Position numbers and translations under genes: made by a program
The notes under the pieces: generated by a model
Database searches by the model: none
Told to the model about the DNA's origin: nothing
What the model saw: the letters and a program-made list of their open reading frames with translations, nothing else
Source of the DNA: Rhodeus uyekii
Taxonomy: Eukaryota > Chordata > Actinopteri > Cypriniformes > Acheilognathidae
Assembly (NCBI GenBank): GCA_037043235.1
Contig: JAWRVZ010000076.1
Span: forward strand, 1,364,001 to 1,428,000
Direction of reading: 5' to 3'
Length of the DNA: 64,000 nucleotides
Shown here: positions 1 through 13,077 of the stretch, in pieces
Position numbering within the stretch: position 1 is the stretch's first letter
Layout of the letters: the number at the start of each line of letters is the position of its first letter

Positions 1-553
1 TAACCATAAATATTTCTTGAGTAGAAAATCAGCATATTATAATTATTTTTGTAGGATCATGTGCCCCTGAACACTGGAATAATGATGCTGAAAATTCGCT
101 TTGCCATCACAGGAATAAATTACAGTTATACTAATACTGTACTAATACTATCACAATACTACTGTTTTTACTGCTTTTTTATTTTATGAATGCAGACTTG
201 GTGAGAAGAAGAGACTTCTATCAAAAACATTAAAGAATTGTAATATTTCCAATCTTTTGACAGGTTTCAGGTTTCTAATCTTCTGCCTTATTCAGTGATA
301 ATTTTTTGATTGTACATAATCCATGAGGATGCCATAATCCAGAAAGTTTTGTAGTACATAAGCAAATCATTCAATTGTCATAAAATATAGAAATTAAATA
401 TTAGTGATTTAGCAGTGTATTTGATTCCTCACTGAATAAAAAATAATAATAATCTGTTAATTAGACAAAAGGTCATATAAAAACTGATATTGCACCTGAC
501 AATTTTGTCGCCTCATTTCTGAAGCGACGTTTACACCCCTGGGTTCATGTGCA

Positions 554-588
554 TACACACACACACACACATACACACACATACACAA
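554..588. repeat. (CA)n microsatellite
   Basis: An interrupted CA run with two ATA interruptions, typical of vertebrate intergenic DNA. Confidence 0.85.
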
Positions 589-647
589 AAAGAAAGAATG
601 TGTTGTAACTAGAGGTGAATCCAAGCGATAAACCAGTCTACTGTTAG

Positions 648-686
648 TTTAGGGTTAGTATTAGGGTTATTTAGGGTTAGGGTTAA
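648..686. repeat. Short interstitial telomere-like TTAGGG stretch
   Basis: Four to five TTAGGG/TTAGGGTTA motifs are interspersed with degenerate spacers. It is too short and irregular to be a telomere. It resembles an interstitial telomeric sequence left by break repair or replication slippage. Confidence 0.55.
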
Positions 687-1130
687 AAATAAACAAATTA
701 ATCAAGTTTAATAATTTACTAAATCCTATTTTTACTCTAGTTTTTCTTTACATATTAAAACATTTCTACTTAAAAGTTTTCTTTACATATTAAAAGTTTC
801 TACTTTTTTTGTTTATGCTTCTGCAGATATGCACATACATATTTTCAAAGAGCAGTTCTTAGAATAGAAAAGATTTTTTTCTTCTTTTTTAATATTGTAA
901 TACATTTACTACCCAACAGATGGAGGCAAATGCACAGAACAAGTAAAAATAAAGACGTTCCATAGATATCTCTAAAAACAGTGTTAGATCATTTAGGCAT
1001 TAAGTCTGATTATGTCACAATGAAAATGTATTGTAAATGTATGTATTATACAAATACAATTATAAATATAGCTGCAAGCAGCAATGACCGGGGTTCAAAC
1101 GTAGCAGGACCATCTGAGCTGTCATGACGG

Positions 1131-2060
1131 TTTGTGGTCAATCTGACTAGTTCTCCTAATGTGCACAGTTCTGTGAAGTTTCTACTTTGTGTAAACTATG
1201 TATAGACATCTTTTAAAGATGTTCAGAATGAGAAGATCAAATGATATTGACATTGTGAACTGAACATATGAACTGTTATGTCGGTCTATGTCAATCTGAC
1301 TTGTTCTCCACATAAACAGAGCTTTATGAAGTTTCTAGTTTGTGTAAATGATATATAGACGTTACAAAAAAATTTCAGTATGGGAAGATCTATCAAATGA
1401 TAACAATGTGGATATGTTTAACACTACACGTCATATCATTTGAACTGTTATGACCTTTTTTTGTCAATCTGACTAGTTTTCCTAATGAGCACAGTTCTGT
1501 GAAGTTTCTACTCTGTGCAAACAATGAATAGTCATCTTTCAAAGATGTTCAGACTGAGAAGATTAAATGATATTAATATTGTGAACTGAACATCTGAACT
1601 GTTCTGTCGGTTTATGTCAGTCTATGTCAATCTGACTTGTTCTCCAAATAAAAAGATTTTCTAGCCTGATGGTGCCTCTTGTGGACAAAAGTAGTATTAC
1701 AGCTTTTCTAAGATTTTAAAATGTAGATCATTTGTAATTTATTGTGAGCCCTATGAGCATCAGAAATACATGAGACCTGACACATTTCTTCAAAATGACT
1801 TGTTCTTAACATGTTCACAGATCTGTGACGTTTTTCTTGTGGACAAAACTAGTATTACAGCTTTTCTAAGATTTTAAAATGTAGATGGTTTATAATTTAT
1901 TGTGAGCCGTACGAGCATCAGAAATACATGAAACCTCACAAGTTTCTTCATAATGTCTGGTTCTTAACATTTACACAGTTTTGTGAAGTTTCTTGTTTTT
2001 GGACAAGATATATAGACATTTTAATCACAATAGGCCAAATCAGAAATATATGAAAAATTG
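1131..2060 (+). repeat. Six diverged ~165-bp subrepeats in the first half of unit 1
   Basis: Approximate blocks are 1131-1279, 1280-1452, 1453-1615, 1616-1779, 1780-1939 and 1940-2060. Blocks 1-4 share a GTCAATCTGACTxGTT phrase, and most blocks have CAxxxxxTGTGAAGTTTCT-like and ATATAGACAT-like phrases. Blocks 4 and 5 share a ~150-bp segment containing AGTATTACAGCTTTTCTAAG. The same order recurs in the other units, with block losses in units 3, 8, 10, 12 and 14. Confidence 0.75.
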
Positions 2061-2337
2061 TATCTGCTGAACGGTTTAACTAATCGAAAATCCTTTGACA
2101 ACTTTTTGCCTTGAGTGTCCCTAGATGATGCATGTGAATTTTCAAGACAGTGAGATTGACGGCCTATGACGAGTTCGAAAAATTTGAAATTTCAAAAATC
2201 TCCAATATTTCGCAAACAATTTGATTGACAGCAGTGGTTCTTGAGGCAAAGTTGTTCAGTATGAGGAGATCTATCAGATGAAGTCAATATTTTGTGGATG
2301 CGTGAAACACCACGTGAGTAGAGACGCAAAAAACTTG

Positions 2338-3085
2338 TTAGCGCCAACTAGTGTCCGATTTTCTTCAAAATTCTGACAGACCACTAGGGCCATGAGTCAA
2401 ACACGCCCATCGAGTTTCGTTCCGATCGACCTTCGTTAAGCTGGTCTAATTGATGCTCAAAGTTCATTGGCCGATGACGGTCATGTTTTTTGAGATACAC
2501 CAATGTCCTCATAGACCATCATGGACCCTTGGACAAAGACCGTGCATGACAAGTCTCAGGTCAATCGGACTACAATGTGACCCTGTACAGGTGATTGAGT
2601 GTTTTTTTCGCAATATAGCGCCACCAAGTGGTCAACTGGCCCAGTTTTTTTGGTGTGACCACAAATTGAGCTTATACATGACTATGTGAAGTTTGGTGAG
2701 ATTATCTCTTTGCGTTCCAGAGCTATTCTGATTTTAGCAAAAGTGTCTCAGCCTTATGCGAACGTTTTAGTGTGTCGTTGCAAGCGTGAATCACCGATCA
2801 AAATTATTTGAATAACTTTTGGTCATGAGAGTCTCTAGATGATATGTGTGAAGTTTCGCGTTATTTGGACAAACGGTCTATGAGGAGTTCGAAAACTTTT
2901 TTTTTCAGAAAATTCAAAATGGCGGAAAATTTTTATAGGCGGAAATGAAATCGGAGATATACATTTTTTAAGTCTTGAGCCAAGGATTCCAGAGATATAA
3001 GACACTTGAGTGTACGACAAACGGTTTACGAGTTATGAACATGTACGCGTTTGTAGTCGCTGTAGCGCCACCTATAGCCCGATTT
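2338..3085 (+). repeat. Three TAGCGCCA modules in the second half of unit 1
   Basis: TAGCGCCA occurs near 2339, 2616 and 3063, each followed by a CTA/AAG-GTG-like phrase and a ~90-bp segment ending with a pattern of the TTTCAxGTC or AAGTTTxGTG kind. Between them a CTxxATGA-GAGTTCGAAAA block is repeated (about 2165 and 2878). The second half therefore also arose by internal duplication. The pattern is kept in all intact units. Confidence 0.65.
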
Positions 3086-3204
3086 GCGTCATATTTTGAT
3101 ACTTTCTCCCCAAATTGAGACCTACCATCTGACAAAGTTTCAAGTCTCTAGACCTTACGGTTTGGTCTGCACAAGACGCATTACGGCAGAAGAATAATAA
3201 TAAT

Positions 3205-5128
3205 AAATATAGCTGCAAGCAGCAATGACCGGGGTTCAAACGTCGCAAGACCATCTGAGCTGTCAAGACGGTTTGTGGTCAATCTGACTGGTTCTCCTAA
3301 TGAGCACAGTTCTGTGAAGTTTCTACTTTGTGTAAACAATGTATAGACATCTTTCAAAGATGTTCAGAATGAGAAGATCAAATGATATTGACATTGTGAA
3401 CTGAACATTTGAACAGTTATGTCGGTGTATGTCGGTTTATGTCAATCTGACTTGTTCTCCACATAAACAGAGCTTTATGAAGTTTCTAGTTTGTGTAAAT
3501 GATATATAGACATGTTACAATTTTTTTCAGTATGGGAAGATCTATCAAATGATAACAATGTGGATATGTTTAACACTACACGTCATATCATTTGAACTGT
3601 TATGACCTTTTTTTGTCAATCTGACTAGTTTTCCTAATGAGCACAGTTCTGTGAAGTTTCTACTCTGTGCAAACAATGAATAGACATCTTTCAAAGATGT
3701 TCAGACTGAGAAGATTAAATGATATTAATATTGTGAACTGAACATCTGAACTGTTCTGTCGGTTTATGTCAGTCTATGTCAATCTGACTTGTTCTCCAAA
3801 TAAAAAGATTTTCTAGCCTGATGGTGCCTCTTGTGGACAAAAGTAGTATTACAGCTTTTCTAAGATTTTAAAATGTAGATCATTTGTAATTTATTGTGAG
3901 CCCTATGAGCATCAGAAATACATGAGACCTGACACATTTCTTCAAAATGACTTGTTCTTAACATGTTCACAGATCTGTGACGTTTTTCTTGTGGACAAAA
4001 CTAGTATTACAGCTTTTCTAAGATTTTAAAATGTAGATGGTTTATAATTTATTGTGAGCCGTACGAGCATCAGAAATACATGAAACCTCACAAGTTTCTT
4101 CATAATGTCTGGTTCTTAACATTTACACAGTTTTGTGAAGTTTCTTGTTTTTGGACAAGATATATAGACATTTTAATCACAATAGGCCAAATCAGAAATA
4201 TATGAAAAATTGTATCTGCTGAACGGTTTAACTAATCGAAAATCCTTTGACAACTTTTTGCCTTGAGTGTCCCTAGATGATGCATGTGAATTTTCAAGAC
4301 AGTGAGATTGACGGCCTATGACGAGTTCGAAAAATTTGAAATTTCAAAAATCTCCAATATTTCGCAAACAATTTGATTGACAGCAGTGGTTCTTGAGGCA
4401 AAGTTGTTCAGTATGAGGAGATCTATCAGATGAAGTCAATATTTTGTGGATGCGTGAAACACCACGTGAGTAGAGACGCAAAAAACTCGTTAGCGCCAAC
4501 TAGTGTCCGATTTTCTTCAAAATTCTGACAGACCACTAGGGCCATGAGTCAAACACGCCCATCGAGTTTCGTTCCGATCGACCTTCGTTAAGCTGGTCTA
4601 ATTGATGCTCAAAGTTCATTGGCCGATGACGGTCATGTTTTTTGAGATACACCAATGTCCTCATAGACCATCATGGACCCTTGGACAAAGACCGTGCATG
4701 ACAAGTCTCAGGTCAATCGGACTACAATGTGACCCTGTACAGGTGATTGAGTGTTTTTTTCGCAATATAGCGCCACCAAGTGGTCAACTGGCCCAGTTTT
4801 TTTGGTGTGACCACAAATTGAGCTTATACATGACTATGTGAAGTTTGGTGAGATTATCTCTTTGCGTTCCAGAGCTATTCTGATTTTAGCAAAAGTGTCA
4901 CCGCACTATGCGAACGTTTTAGCGTGTCGTTGCAAGCGTGAATCACCGATCAAAATTATTTGAATAACTTTTGGTCATGAGAGTCTCTAGATGATATGTG
5001 TGAAGTTTCGCGTTATTTGGACAAACGGTCTATGAGGAGTTCGAAAACTTTTTTTTTCAGAAAATTCAAAATGGCGGAAAATTTTTATAGGCGGAAATGA
5101 AATCGGAGATATACATTTTTTAAGTCTT
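3205..5128 (+). repeat. Array unit 2, 3'-truncated
   Basis: Intact head and body, but it stops at ATTTTTTAAGTCTTG near 5128, about 230 bp before the usual end. It carries GTCACCGCACTATGCG, shared with unit 7, to which it looks nearly identical along its length. Confidence 0.88.
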
Positions 5129-6992
5129 GGCAAACAATGTATAGACATCTTACAAAAATGTTCAGTTATTAGAAGATCAAATGATATTAATATTGTGAAC
5201 TGAACATCTGAACTGTTATGTTGGTTTATGTCATTCTATGTCAATCTGACTTGTTCTCCACATAAACACAGCTTTAAGAAGTGTCTAGTTTGTGTAAATG
5301 ATATAGACATGTTACACATTTTTTCAGAATGGGAATATCTATCAAATGATATTAATATAGTGTGGATATGTTTAACACCACACATCATATCATCTGAACT
5401 GTTATGTCAGTCTATGTCAATCTGACTTGTTCTCTGTCAGCCTGACGGTGCCTCTTGTGGACAAAAGTAGTATTACAGCTTTTCTAAGATTTTAAAATAT
5501 AGATCGTTTATTATTTATTGTGAGCCCTATGAGCATCAGAAATACATGAGACCTGACACATTTCTTCAAAATGACTTGTTCTTAACTTGTTCACAGTTCT
5601 GTGACGTTTCTCTTGTGGACAAAAGTAGTATTACAGCTTTTCTAAGATTTTAAAATATAGAGTGTTTATAATTTATTGTGAGCCGTACGAGCATCAGAAA
5701 TACATGAAACCTCACAAGTTTCTTCATAATGTCTTGTTCTTAACATTTACAAAGTTTTGTGAAGTTTCTTGTTTTTGGACAAGATATATAGACATTTTAA
5801 TCACAATAGGCCAAATCAGAAATATATGAAAAATTGTATCTGCTGAACGGTTTCACTAATCGAAAATCCTTTGACAACTTTTTGCCTTGAGTGTCCCTAG
5901 ATGATGCGTGTGAATTTTCAAGCCAGTGAGATTGACGGGCTATGACGAGTTTGAAAAATTTGAAATTTCAAAAATCTCCAATATTTCGCAAACAATTTGA
6001 TTGACAGCAGTGGTTCTTGAGGCAAAGTTGTTCAGTATGAGGAGATCTATCAGATGATATCAATATTTTGTGGATGCGTGAAACACCACGTGAGTAGAGA
6101 CGCAAAAAACTCGTTAGCGCCAACTAGTGACCGATTTTCTTCAAAATTCTGACAGACCACTAGGGCTCTGAGTCAAACTCGCCCATCGAGTTTCGTTCCG
6201 ATCAACCTTCGTTAAGCTAGTCTAATTGATGCTCAAAGTTCATTGGCCGATGACGGTCATGTTTTTTGAGATACACCAATGTCCTCATAGACCATGATGG
6301 ACCCTTGGACAAAGACCGTGCATGACAAGTCTCAGGTCAATTGGACTAACATGTGACCCTGTACAGGTGATTGAGTGTTTTTTTCGCAATATAGCGCCAC
6401 CAAGTGGTCAATCATCGCAGTTTTTTTGGTGTGACCACAAATTGAGCTTATACATGACTATGTGAAGTTTGGTGAGATTATCTCTTTGCGTTCCAGAGCT
6501 ATTACGATTTTAGCAAAAGTGTCTCCGCCTTATGCGAACGTTTTATTGTCTTGTTGCAAGCGTGAATCACCGATCAAAATTCCTTTGACAACTTTTGGTC
6601 ATGAGAGTCTCTAGATGATGCGTGTGAAATTTTGCGTGATTTGGACAAACGGCCTATGAGGAGTTCGAAAAAAGTTTTTTTCAGAAAATTCAAAATGGCG
6701 GAAAATTTTTATAGGCGGAAATGAAATCGGAGATATACATGTTCTAAGTCTTGAGCCAAGGATTCCAGAGATATAAGACACTTGAGTGTACGACAAACGG
6801 TTTACGAGTTACGAGCATGTACGCGTTTGTAGTCGCTGTAGCGCCACCTATTGCCCGATTTGCGTCATATTTTGATACGTTCTCCCCAAATTGAGACCTA
6901 CCATCTGACCAACTTTCAAGTCTCTAGACCTTACGGTTTGGTCTGCACGAGACGCATTACGGCAGAAGAATAATAATAATAATAATAATAAT
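5129..6992 (+). repeat. Array unit 3, headless copy fused to unit 2
   Basis: Begins at GCAAACAATGTATAGACATC inside the first subrepeat, without the AAATATAGCTGC head. The first three subrepeats are more diverged here than elsewhere. It ends normally in (TAA)n before unit 4. Confidence 0.85.
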
Positions 6993-9144
6993 AAATATAG
7001 CTGCAAGCAGCAATGACCGGGGTTCAAACGTCACAAGACCATCTGAGCTGTCAAGACGGTTTGTGGTCAATCTGACTGGTTCTCCTAATGTGCACAATTC
7101 TGTGAAGTTTCTACTTTGTGTAAACAATGTATAGACATCTTTCAAAGATGTTCAGAATGAGAAGATCAAATGATATTGACATTGTGAACTGAACATATGA
7201 ACAGTTATGTCGGTGTATGTCGGTCTATGTAAATCTGACTTGTTCTCCACATAAACAGAGCTTTATGAAGTTTCTAGTTTGTGTAAATGATATATAGACA
7301 TGTTACAATTTTTTTCAGTATGGGAAGATCTATCAAATGATAATAATGTGGATATGTCTAACACTACACGTCATATCATTTGAACTGTTATGACCTTTTT
7401 TTGTCAATCTGACTAGTTTTCCTAATGTGCACAGTTCTGTGAAGTTTCTACTCTGTGCAAACAATGAATAGACATCTTTCAAAGATGTTCAGACTGAGAA
7501 GATTAAACGATATTAATATTGTGAACTGAACATCTGAACTGTTCTGTCGTTTTATGTCAGTCTATGTCAATCTGACTTGTTCTCCACATAAAAAGATTTT
7601 CTAGCCTGATGGTGCCTCTTGTGGACAAAAGTAGTATTACAGCTTTTCTAAGATTTTAAAATGTAGATCGTTTGTAATTTATTGTGAGCCCTATGAGCAT
7701 CAGAAATACATGAGACCTGACACATTTCTTCAAAATGACTTGTTCTTAACATGTTCACAGATCTGTGACGTTTCTCTTGAGGACAAAACTAGTATGACAG
7801 CTTTTCAAAGATTTTAAAATATAGATCGTTTATTATTTATTGTGAGCCCTATGAGCATCAGAAATACATGAGACCTGACACATTTCTTCAAAATGACTTG
7901 TTCTTAACATTTACACAGTTTTGTGAAGTTTCTTGTTTGTGGACAAGATATATAGGCTTTTTATTCACAATAGGCCAAACCTGAAATATATGAAAAATTA
8001 TATCTGCTGAAGGGTTTGCCTGATCAAAATTCTTTGAATAACTTTTTCCCTTGAGTGTCCCTAGATGATGCGTGTGAATTTTCAAGCCAATCGTATTGAC
8101 GGCCTATGACGAGTTCGAAAAAGTTGAAATTTCAAAAATCTCCAATATTTCACAAACAATTTGATTGACAGCAGTGGTTCTTGAGGCAAAGTTGTTCAGT
8201 ATGAGGAGATCTATCATATGATATCAATATTGTGTGGATGCGTGGACCACCACGCGAGTAGAGACGCAAAAAACTTGTTAGCGCCAACTAGTGTCCGATT
8301 TTTTTCAAAATTCTGACAGACCACTAGGGCCATGAGTCAAACACACCCATCGAGTTTCGTTCCGATCGACTTTTGTTAAGCTGGTCTAATTGATGCTCAA
8401 AGTTCATTGGCCGATGACGGCCATGTTTTTTGAGATACACCAATGTCCTCATAAACCATACTGGACCATAGGACAAAGACCGTGCATGACAAGTTTCAGG
8501 TCAATCAGACAAACATGTGACCCTGTACAGGTGATTTAGAGTTTTTTTCACAATATAGCGCCACCAAGTGGTCAACTGGCCCAGTTTTTTGGGCGTGACC
8601 ACAAAATGACCTTATACATGACTATGTGAAGTTTTTTGAGATTATCTCTTTGCGTTCCAGAGTTATTACGATTTTAGCAAAAGTGTCTCTGCATTACGCG
8701 AACGTTTTAGCATGTTGTTGCAAGCCTGAATCACCGATCGAAATTATTTGAATAACTTTTGGTCATGAGAGTCTCTAGATGATATGTGTGAAGTTTCACG
8801 TTATTTGGACAAACGGCCTATGAGGAGTTCGAAAAAAATTTTTTTCAGAAAATTCAAAATGGCGGAAAATTTTTATAGGCGGAAATGAAATCGGAGATAT
8901 ACATTTTTTAAGTCTTGAGCCAAGGATTCCAGGGATATAAGAAACTTGAGTGTACGACAAACTGTCTATGAGTTATTAGCGATTTAGCTATTTTGATCGC
9001 TGTAGCGCCATCTATTGGCCAATCGGGGTCATATTTTGATACGTTCTCCCCAAATTGAGACCTACCATCTGGACAACTTTCAAGTCTCTAGGCCTTACGG
9101 TTTGGTCTGCACGATAAGAAGTACGGCAGAATAATAATAATAAT
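6993..9144 (+). repeat. Array unit 4
   Basis: Full-length unit of a distinct 3' subtype: it ends TTTTGATCGCTGTAGCGCCATC and ATAAGAAGTACGGCAG, unlike the GCATTACGGCAG subtype. The usual CACCACGTGAG is CACCACGCGAG here. Confidence 0.88.
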
Positions 9145-11219
9145 AAATATAGCTGCAAGCAGCAATGACCGGGGTTCAAACGTCGCAAGACCATCTGAGC
9201 TGTCAAGATACAAACAATGTATAGACATCTTTCAAAGATGTTCAGAATGAGAAGATCAAATGATATTGACATTGTGAACTGAACATATGAACAGTTATGT
9301 CGGTTTATGTCGGTCTATGTCAATCTGACTTGTTCTCCACATACACAAAGCTTTATGAAGTTTTTAGTTTGTGTAAATGATATATAGACATGTTACAAAT
9401 TTTTTTCAGTATGGGAAGATCTACCAAATGATAACAATGTGGATATGTTTAACACTGCACGTCATATCATTTGAACTGTTATGACCTTTTTTTGTCAATC
9501 TGACTAGTTTTCCTAATGAGCACAGTTCTGTGAAGTTTCTACTCTGTGCAAACAATGAATAGACATCTTTCAAAGATGTTCAGACTGAGAAGATTAAATG
9601 ATATTAATTTTGTGAACTGAACATCTGAACTGTTCTGTCGGTTTATGTCAGTCTATGTCAATCTGACTTGTTCTCCACATAAAAAGATTTTCTAGCCTGA
9701 TGGTGCCTCTTGTGGACAAAAGTAGTATTACAGCTTTTCTAAGATTTTAAAATGTACATCGTTTGTAATTTATTGTGAGCCCTATGAGCATCAGAAATAC
9801 ATGAGACCTGACACATTTCTTCAAAATGACTTGTTCTCAACATGTTCACAGATCTGTGACATTTCTCTTGTGGACAAAACTAGTATGACAGCTTTTCTAA
9901 GATTTCAAAATATAGAAAGTTTATAATTTATTGTGAGCCGTACGAGCATCAGAAATACATGAAACCTCACAAGTTTCTTCATAATGTCTTGTTCTTAACA
10001 TTTACACAGTTTTGTGAAGTTTCTTGTTTTTGGACATGATATATAGACATTTTAATCACAATAGGACAAATCACAAATATATGAAAAATTGTATCTGCTG
10101 AACGGTTTAACTAATCAAAAATCCTTTGACAACTTTTTGCCTTGAGTGTCCCTAGATGATGCGTGTGAATTTTCAAGCCAGTGAGATTGACGGGCTATGA
10201 CGAGTTCGAAAAATTTGAAATTTCAAAAATCTCCAATATTTCGCAAACAATTTGATTGACAGCAGTGGTTCTTGAGGCAAAGTTGTTCAGTATGAGGAGA
10301 TCTATCAGATGATATCAATATTTTGTGGATGCGTGAAACACCACGTGAGTAGAGACGCAAAAAACTCGTTAGCGCCAACTAGTGACCGATTTTCTTCAAA
10401 ATTCTGACAGACCACTAGGGCTCTGAGTCAAACTCGCCCATCGAGTTTCGTTCCGATCGACCTTCGTTAAGCTAGTCTAATTGATGCTCAAAGTTCATTG
10501 GCCGATGACGGTCATGTTTTTTGAGATACACCAATGTCCTCATAGACCATGATGGACCCTTGGAGAAAGACCGTGCATGACAAGTCTCAGGTCAATTGGA
10601 CTAACATGTGACCCTGTACAGGTGATTGAGTGTTTTTTTCGCAATATAGCGCCACCAAGTGGTCAATCGTCGCAGTTTTTTTGGTGTGACCACAAATTGA
10701 GCTTATACATGACTATGTGAAGTTTGGTGAGATTATCTCTTTGCGTTCCAGAGCTATTACGATTTTAGCAAAAGTGTCTCCGCCTTATCCGAACGTTTTA
10801 TTGTCTTGTTGCAAGCGTGAATCACCGATCAAAATTCCTTTGACAACTTTTGGTCATGAGAGTCTCTAGATGATGCGTGTGAAATTTTGCGTGATTTGGA
10901 CAAACGGCCTATGAGGAGTTCGAAAAAAATTTTTTTCAGAAAATTCAAAATGGCGGAAAATTTTTATGGGCGGAAATGAAATCGGAGATATACATTTTCT
11001 AAGTCTTGAGCCAAGGATTCCAGAGATATAAGACACTTGAGTGTACGACAAACGGTTTACGAGTGACGAGCGTGTACGCGTTTGTAGTCGCTGTAGCGCC
11101 ACCTATTGCCCGATTTGCGTCATATTTTGATACGTTCTCCCCAAATTGAGACCTACCATCTGACCAACTTTCAAGTCTCTAGACCTTACGGTTTGGTCTG
11201 CACGATAAGAAGTACGGCA

Positions 11220-11253
<34 letters not shown>
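9145..11253 (+). repeat. Array unit 5, small 5' deletion
   Basis: About 75 bp of the first subrepeat are missing at ~9208, where GAGCTGTCAAGA joins TACAAACAATG. The body resembles unit 3 after the first third. It ends with a long (TAA)n and two tail modules. Confidence 0.88.
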
Positions 11254-11258
<5 letters not shown>

Positions 11259-11358
11259 TCCTAACAATTACAATAGGTTTTCAACGCTTCGCGTTTGAAC
11301 CCCTAATAAAAATCTTAACAATTACAATAGGTTTTCAACGCTTCGCGTTTGAACCCCT
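11254..11358 (+). repeat. Two tandem 3' tail modules after unit 5
   Basis: Two ~52-bp modules (11254-11306, 11307-11358) run from AAAAATCxTAACAATTAC to CGCGTTTGAACCCCTAA. The second leads directly into the head of unit 6. Each contains AACGC-TTC-GCGTT, a perfect 5-bp stem with a 3-nt loop. Confidence 0.9.
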
Positions 11359-13077
11359 AAATATAGCTGCAAGCAGCAATGACCGGGGTTCAAACGTAGC
11401 AGGACCATCTGAGCTGTCATGACTGTTTGTGGTCAATCTGACTAGTTATCCTAATGTGCACAGTTCTGTGAAGTTTCTACTTTGTGCAAACAATGTATAG
11501 ACATCTTTCAAAGATGTTCAGAATGAGAAGATCAAATGATATTAATATTGTGAGCTGAACATCTGAACTGTTATGTCGGTGTATGTCAATCTGACTTGTT
11601 CTCCACATAAACAGAGCTTTATGAAGTTTCTAGTTTGTGTAAACGATATATATACACATGTTAACCATTTTTTCAGTATGGAAAAATCTATCAAATGATA
11701 TTAATATTACGTGCATGTGTTTAACACCATAAGTCATGTCCTCTGAACTGTTATGTCAGTCTATGTCAATTTGACTTGTTCTCCACATAAAAAAGTTCCT
11801 AGCCTGATGGTGCCTCTGTTGGACAAAAGTAGTATTACAGCTTTTCTAAGATTTTAAAATAAAGATCGTTTATAATTTATTGTGAGCCCTATGAGCATCA
11901 GAAATACATGAAACCCGACACATTTCTTCAAAATGACTTGTTCTTAACATGTTCACAGTTTTGTGACGTTTCTCTTGTGGACAAAACTAGTATTACAGCT
12001 TTTCTAAGATTTTAAAATATAGAGTGTTTATAATTTATTGTGAGCCCTATGAGCATCAGAAATACATGAAACCCAACACATTTCTTCAAAATGACTTGTT
12101 CTTAACATTTACACAGTTTTGTGAAGTTTCTTGTTTGTGGACAAGATATATAGACATTTTAATCACAATAGACCAAATCAGAAATATATGAAAAATTGTA
12201 TCTGCTGAACGGTTTAACTGATCGAAATTCTTTGAATAACTTTTTGCCTTGAGTGTCCCTAGATGATGAGTGTGAATTTTCAAGCCAATCGTATTGACGG
12301 CCTATGACTAGTTCGAAAAATTTTAATTTTCTAAAATCTCCAATATTTCACAAACAATTTGATGGACAGCAGTGGTTCTTGAGGCAAAGTTGTTCAGTAT
12401 GAGGAGATCTATCAGATGATATCAATATTTTGTGGATGCGTGAAACACCACGTGAGTAGAGACGCAAAAAACTCGTTAGCGCCAACTAGTGTCCGATTTT
12501 CTTCAAAATTCTGACAGACCACTAGGGCCATGAGTCAAACACGCCCATCGAGTTTCGTTCCGATCGACCTTCGTTAAGCTAGTCTAATTGATGCTCAAAG
12601 TTCATTGGCCGATGACGGTCATGTTTTTTGAGATACACCAAGATCCTCATAGACCATCATGGACCCTTGGACAAAGACCGTGCATGACAAGTTTCAGAAC
12701 AATCAGACAAACATGTGACCCTGTACAGGTGATTTAGTGTTTTTTTCACAATATAGCGCCACCAAGTGGTCAACTGGCCCAGTTTTTTTGGTGTGACCAC
12801 AAAATGACCTTATACATGACTATGTGAAGTTTGTTGAGATTATCTCTTTGCGTTCCAGAGTTATTACGATTTTAGCAAAAGTGTCGTGTACGACAAACTG
12901 TCTATGAGTTATTAGCAATTTAGGTATTTTGATCGCTGTAGCGCCACCTATTGGCCAATCGGGGTCATATTTTGATACGTTCTCCCCAAATTGAGACCTA
13001 CCTTCTGGCCAACTTTCAAGTCTCTAGACATTACGGTTTGGTCTGCACGATAAGAAGTACGGCAGAATAATAATAAT
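11359..13077 (+). repeat. Array unit 6, internal deletion
   Basis: Lacks roughly 190-290 bp near 12884, where AAAAGTGTC joins GTGTACGACAAAC with GTGT microhomology. Its 3' end (AGCAATTTAGGTATTTTGATCG) matches unit 15 and is of the unit-4 subtype. Confidence 0.87.

Larger units (their letters stand above)
1..1063. other. Left flank of the tandem array, no gene seen
   Basis: AT-rich unique-looking sequence with no recognisable coding exon. It holds a CA microsatellite near 554-588 and a short TTAGGG-like stretch near 648-686. The array begins abruptly at 1064 inside an AT-rich context. Confidence 0.6.
1064..3204 (+). repeat. Array unit 1, full length, no tail module
   Basis: First unit. It carries the GTAGCAGG head variant and GTGTAAACTATG in the first subrepeat, and shares these and GAATAGTCATC with unit 13, so the two 5' halves look like recent copies. 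It ends in a short (TAA)n directly joined to unit 2. Confidence 0.9.

Noticed and set aside
648..686. True telomere end
   Set aside because: Only four to five irregular motifs with unique DNA on both sides.
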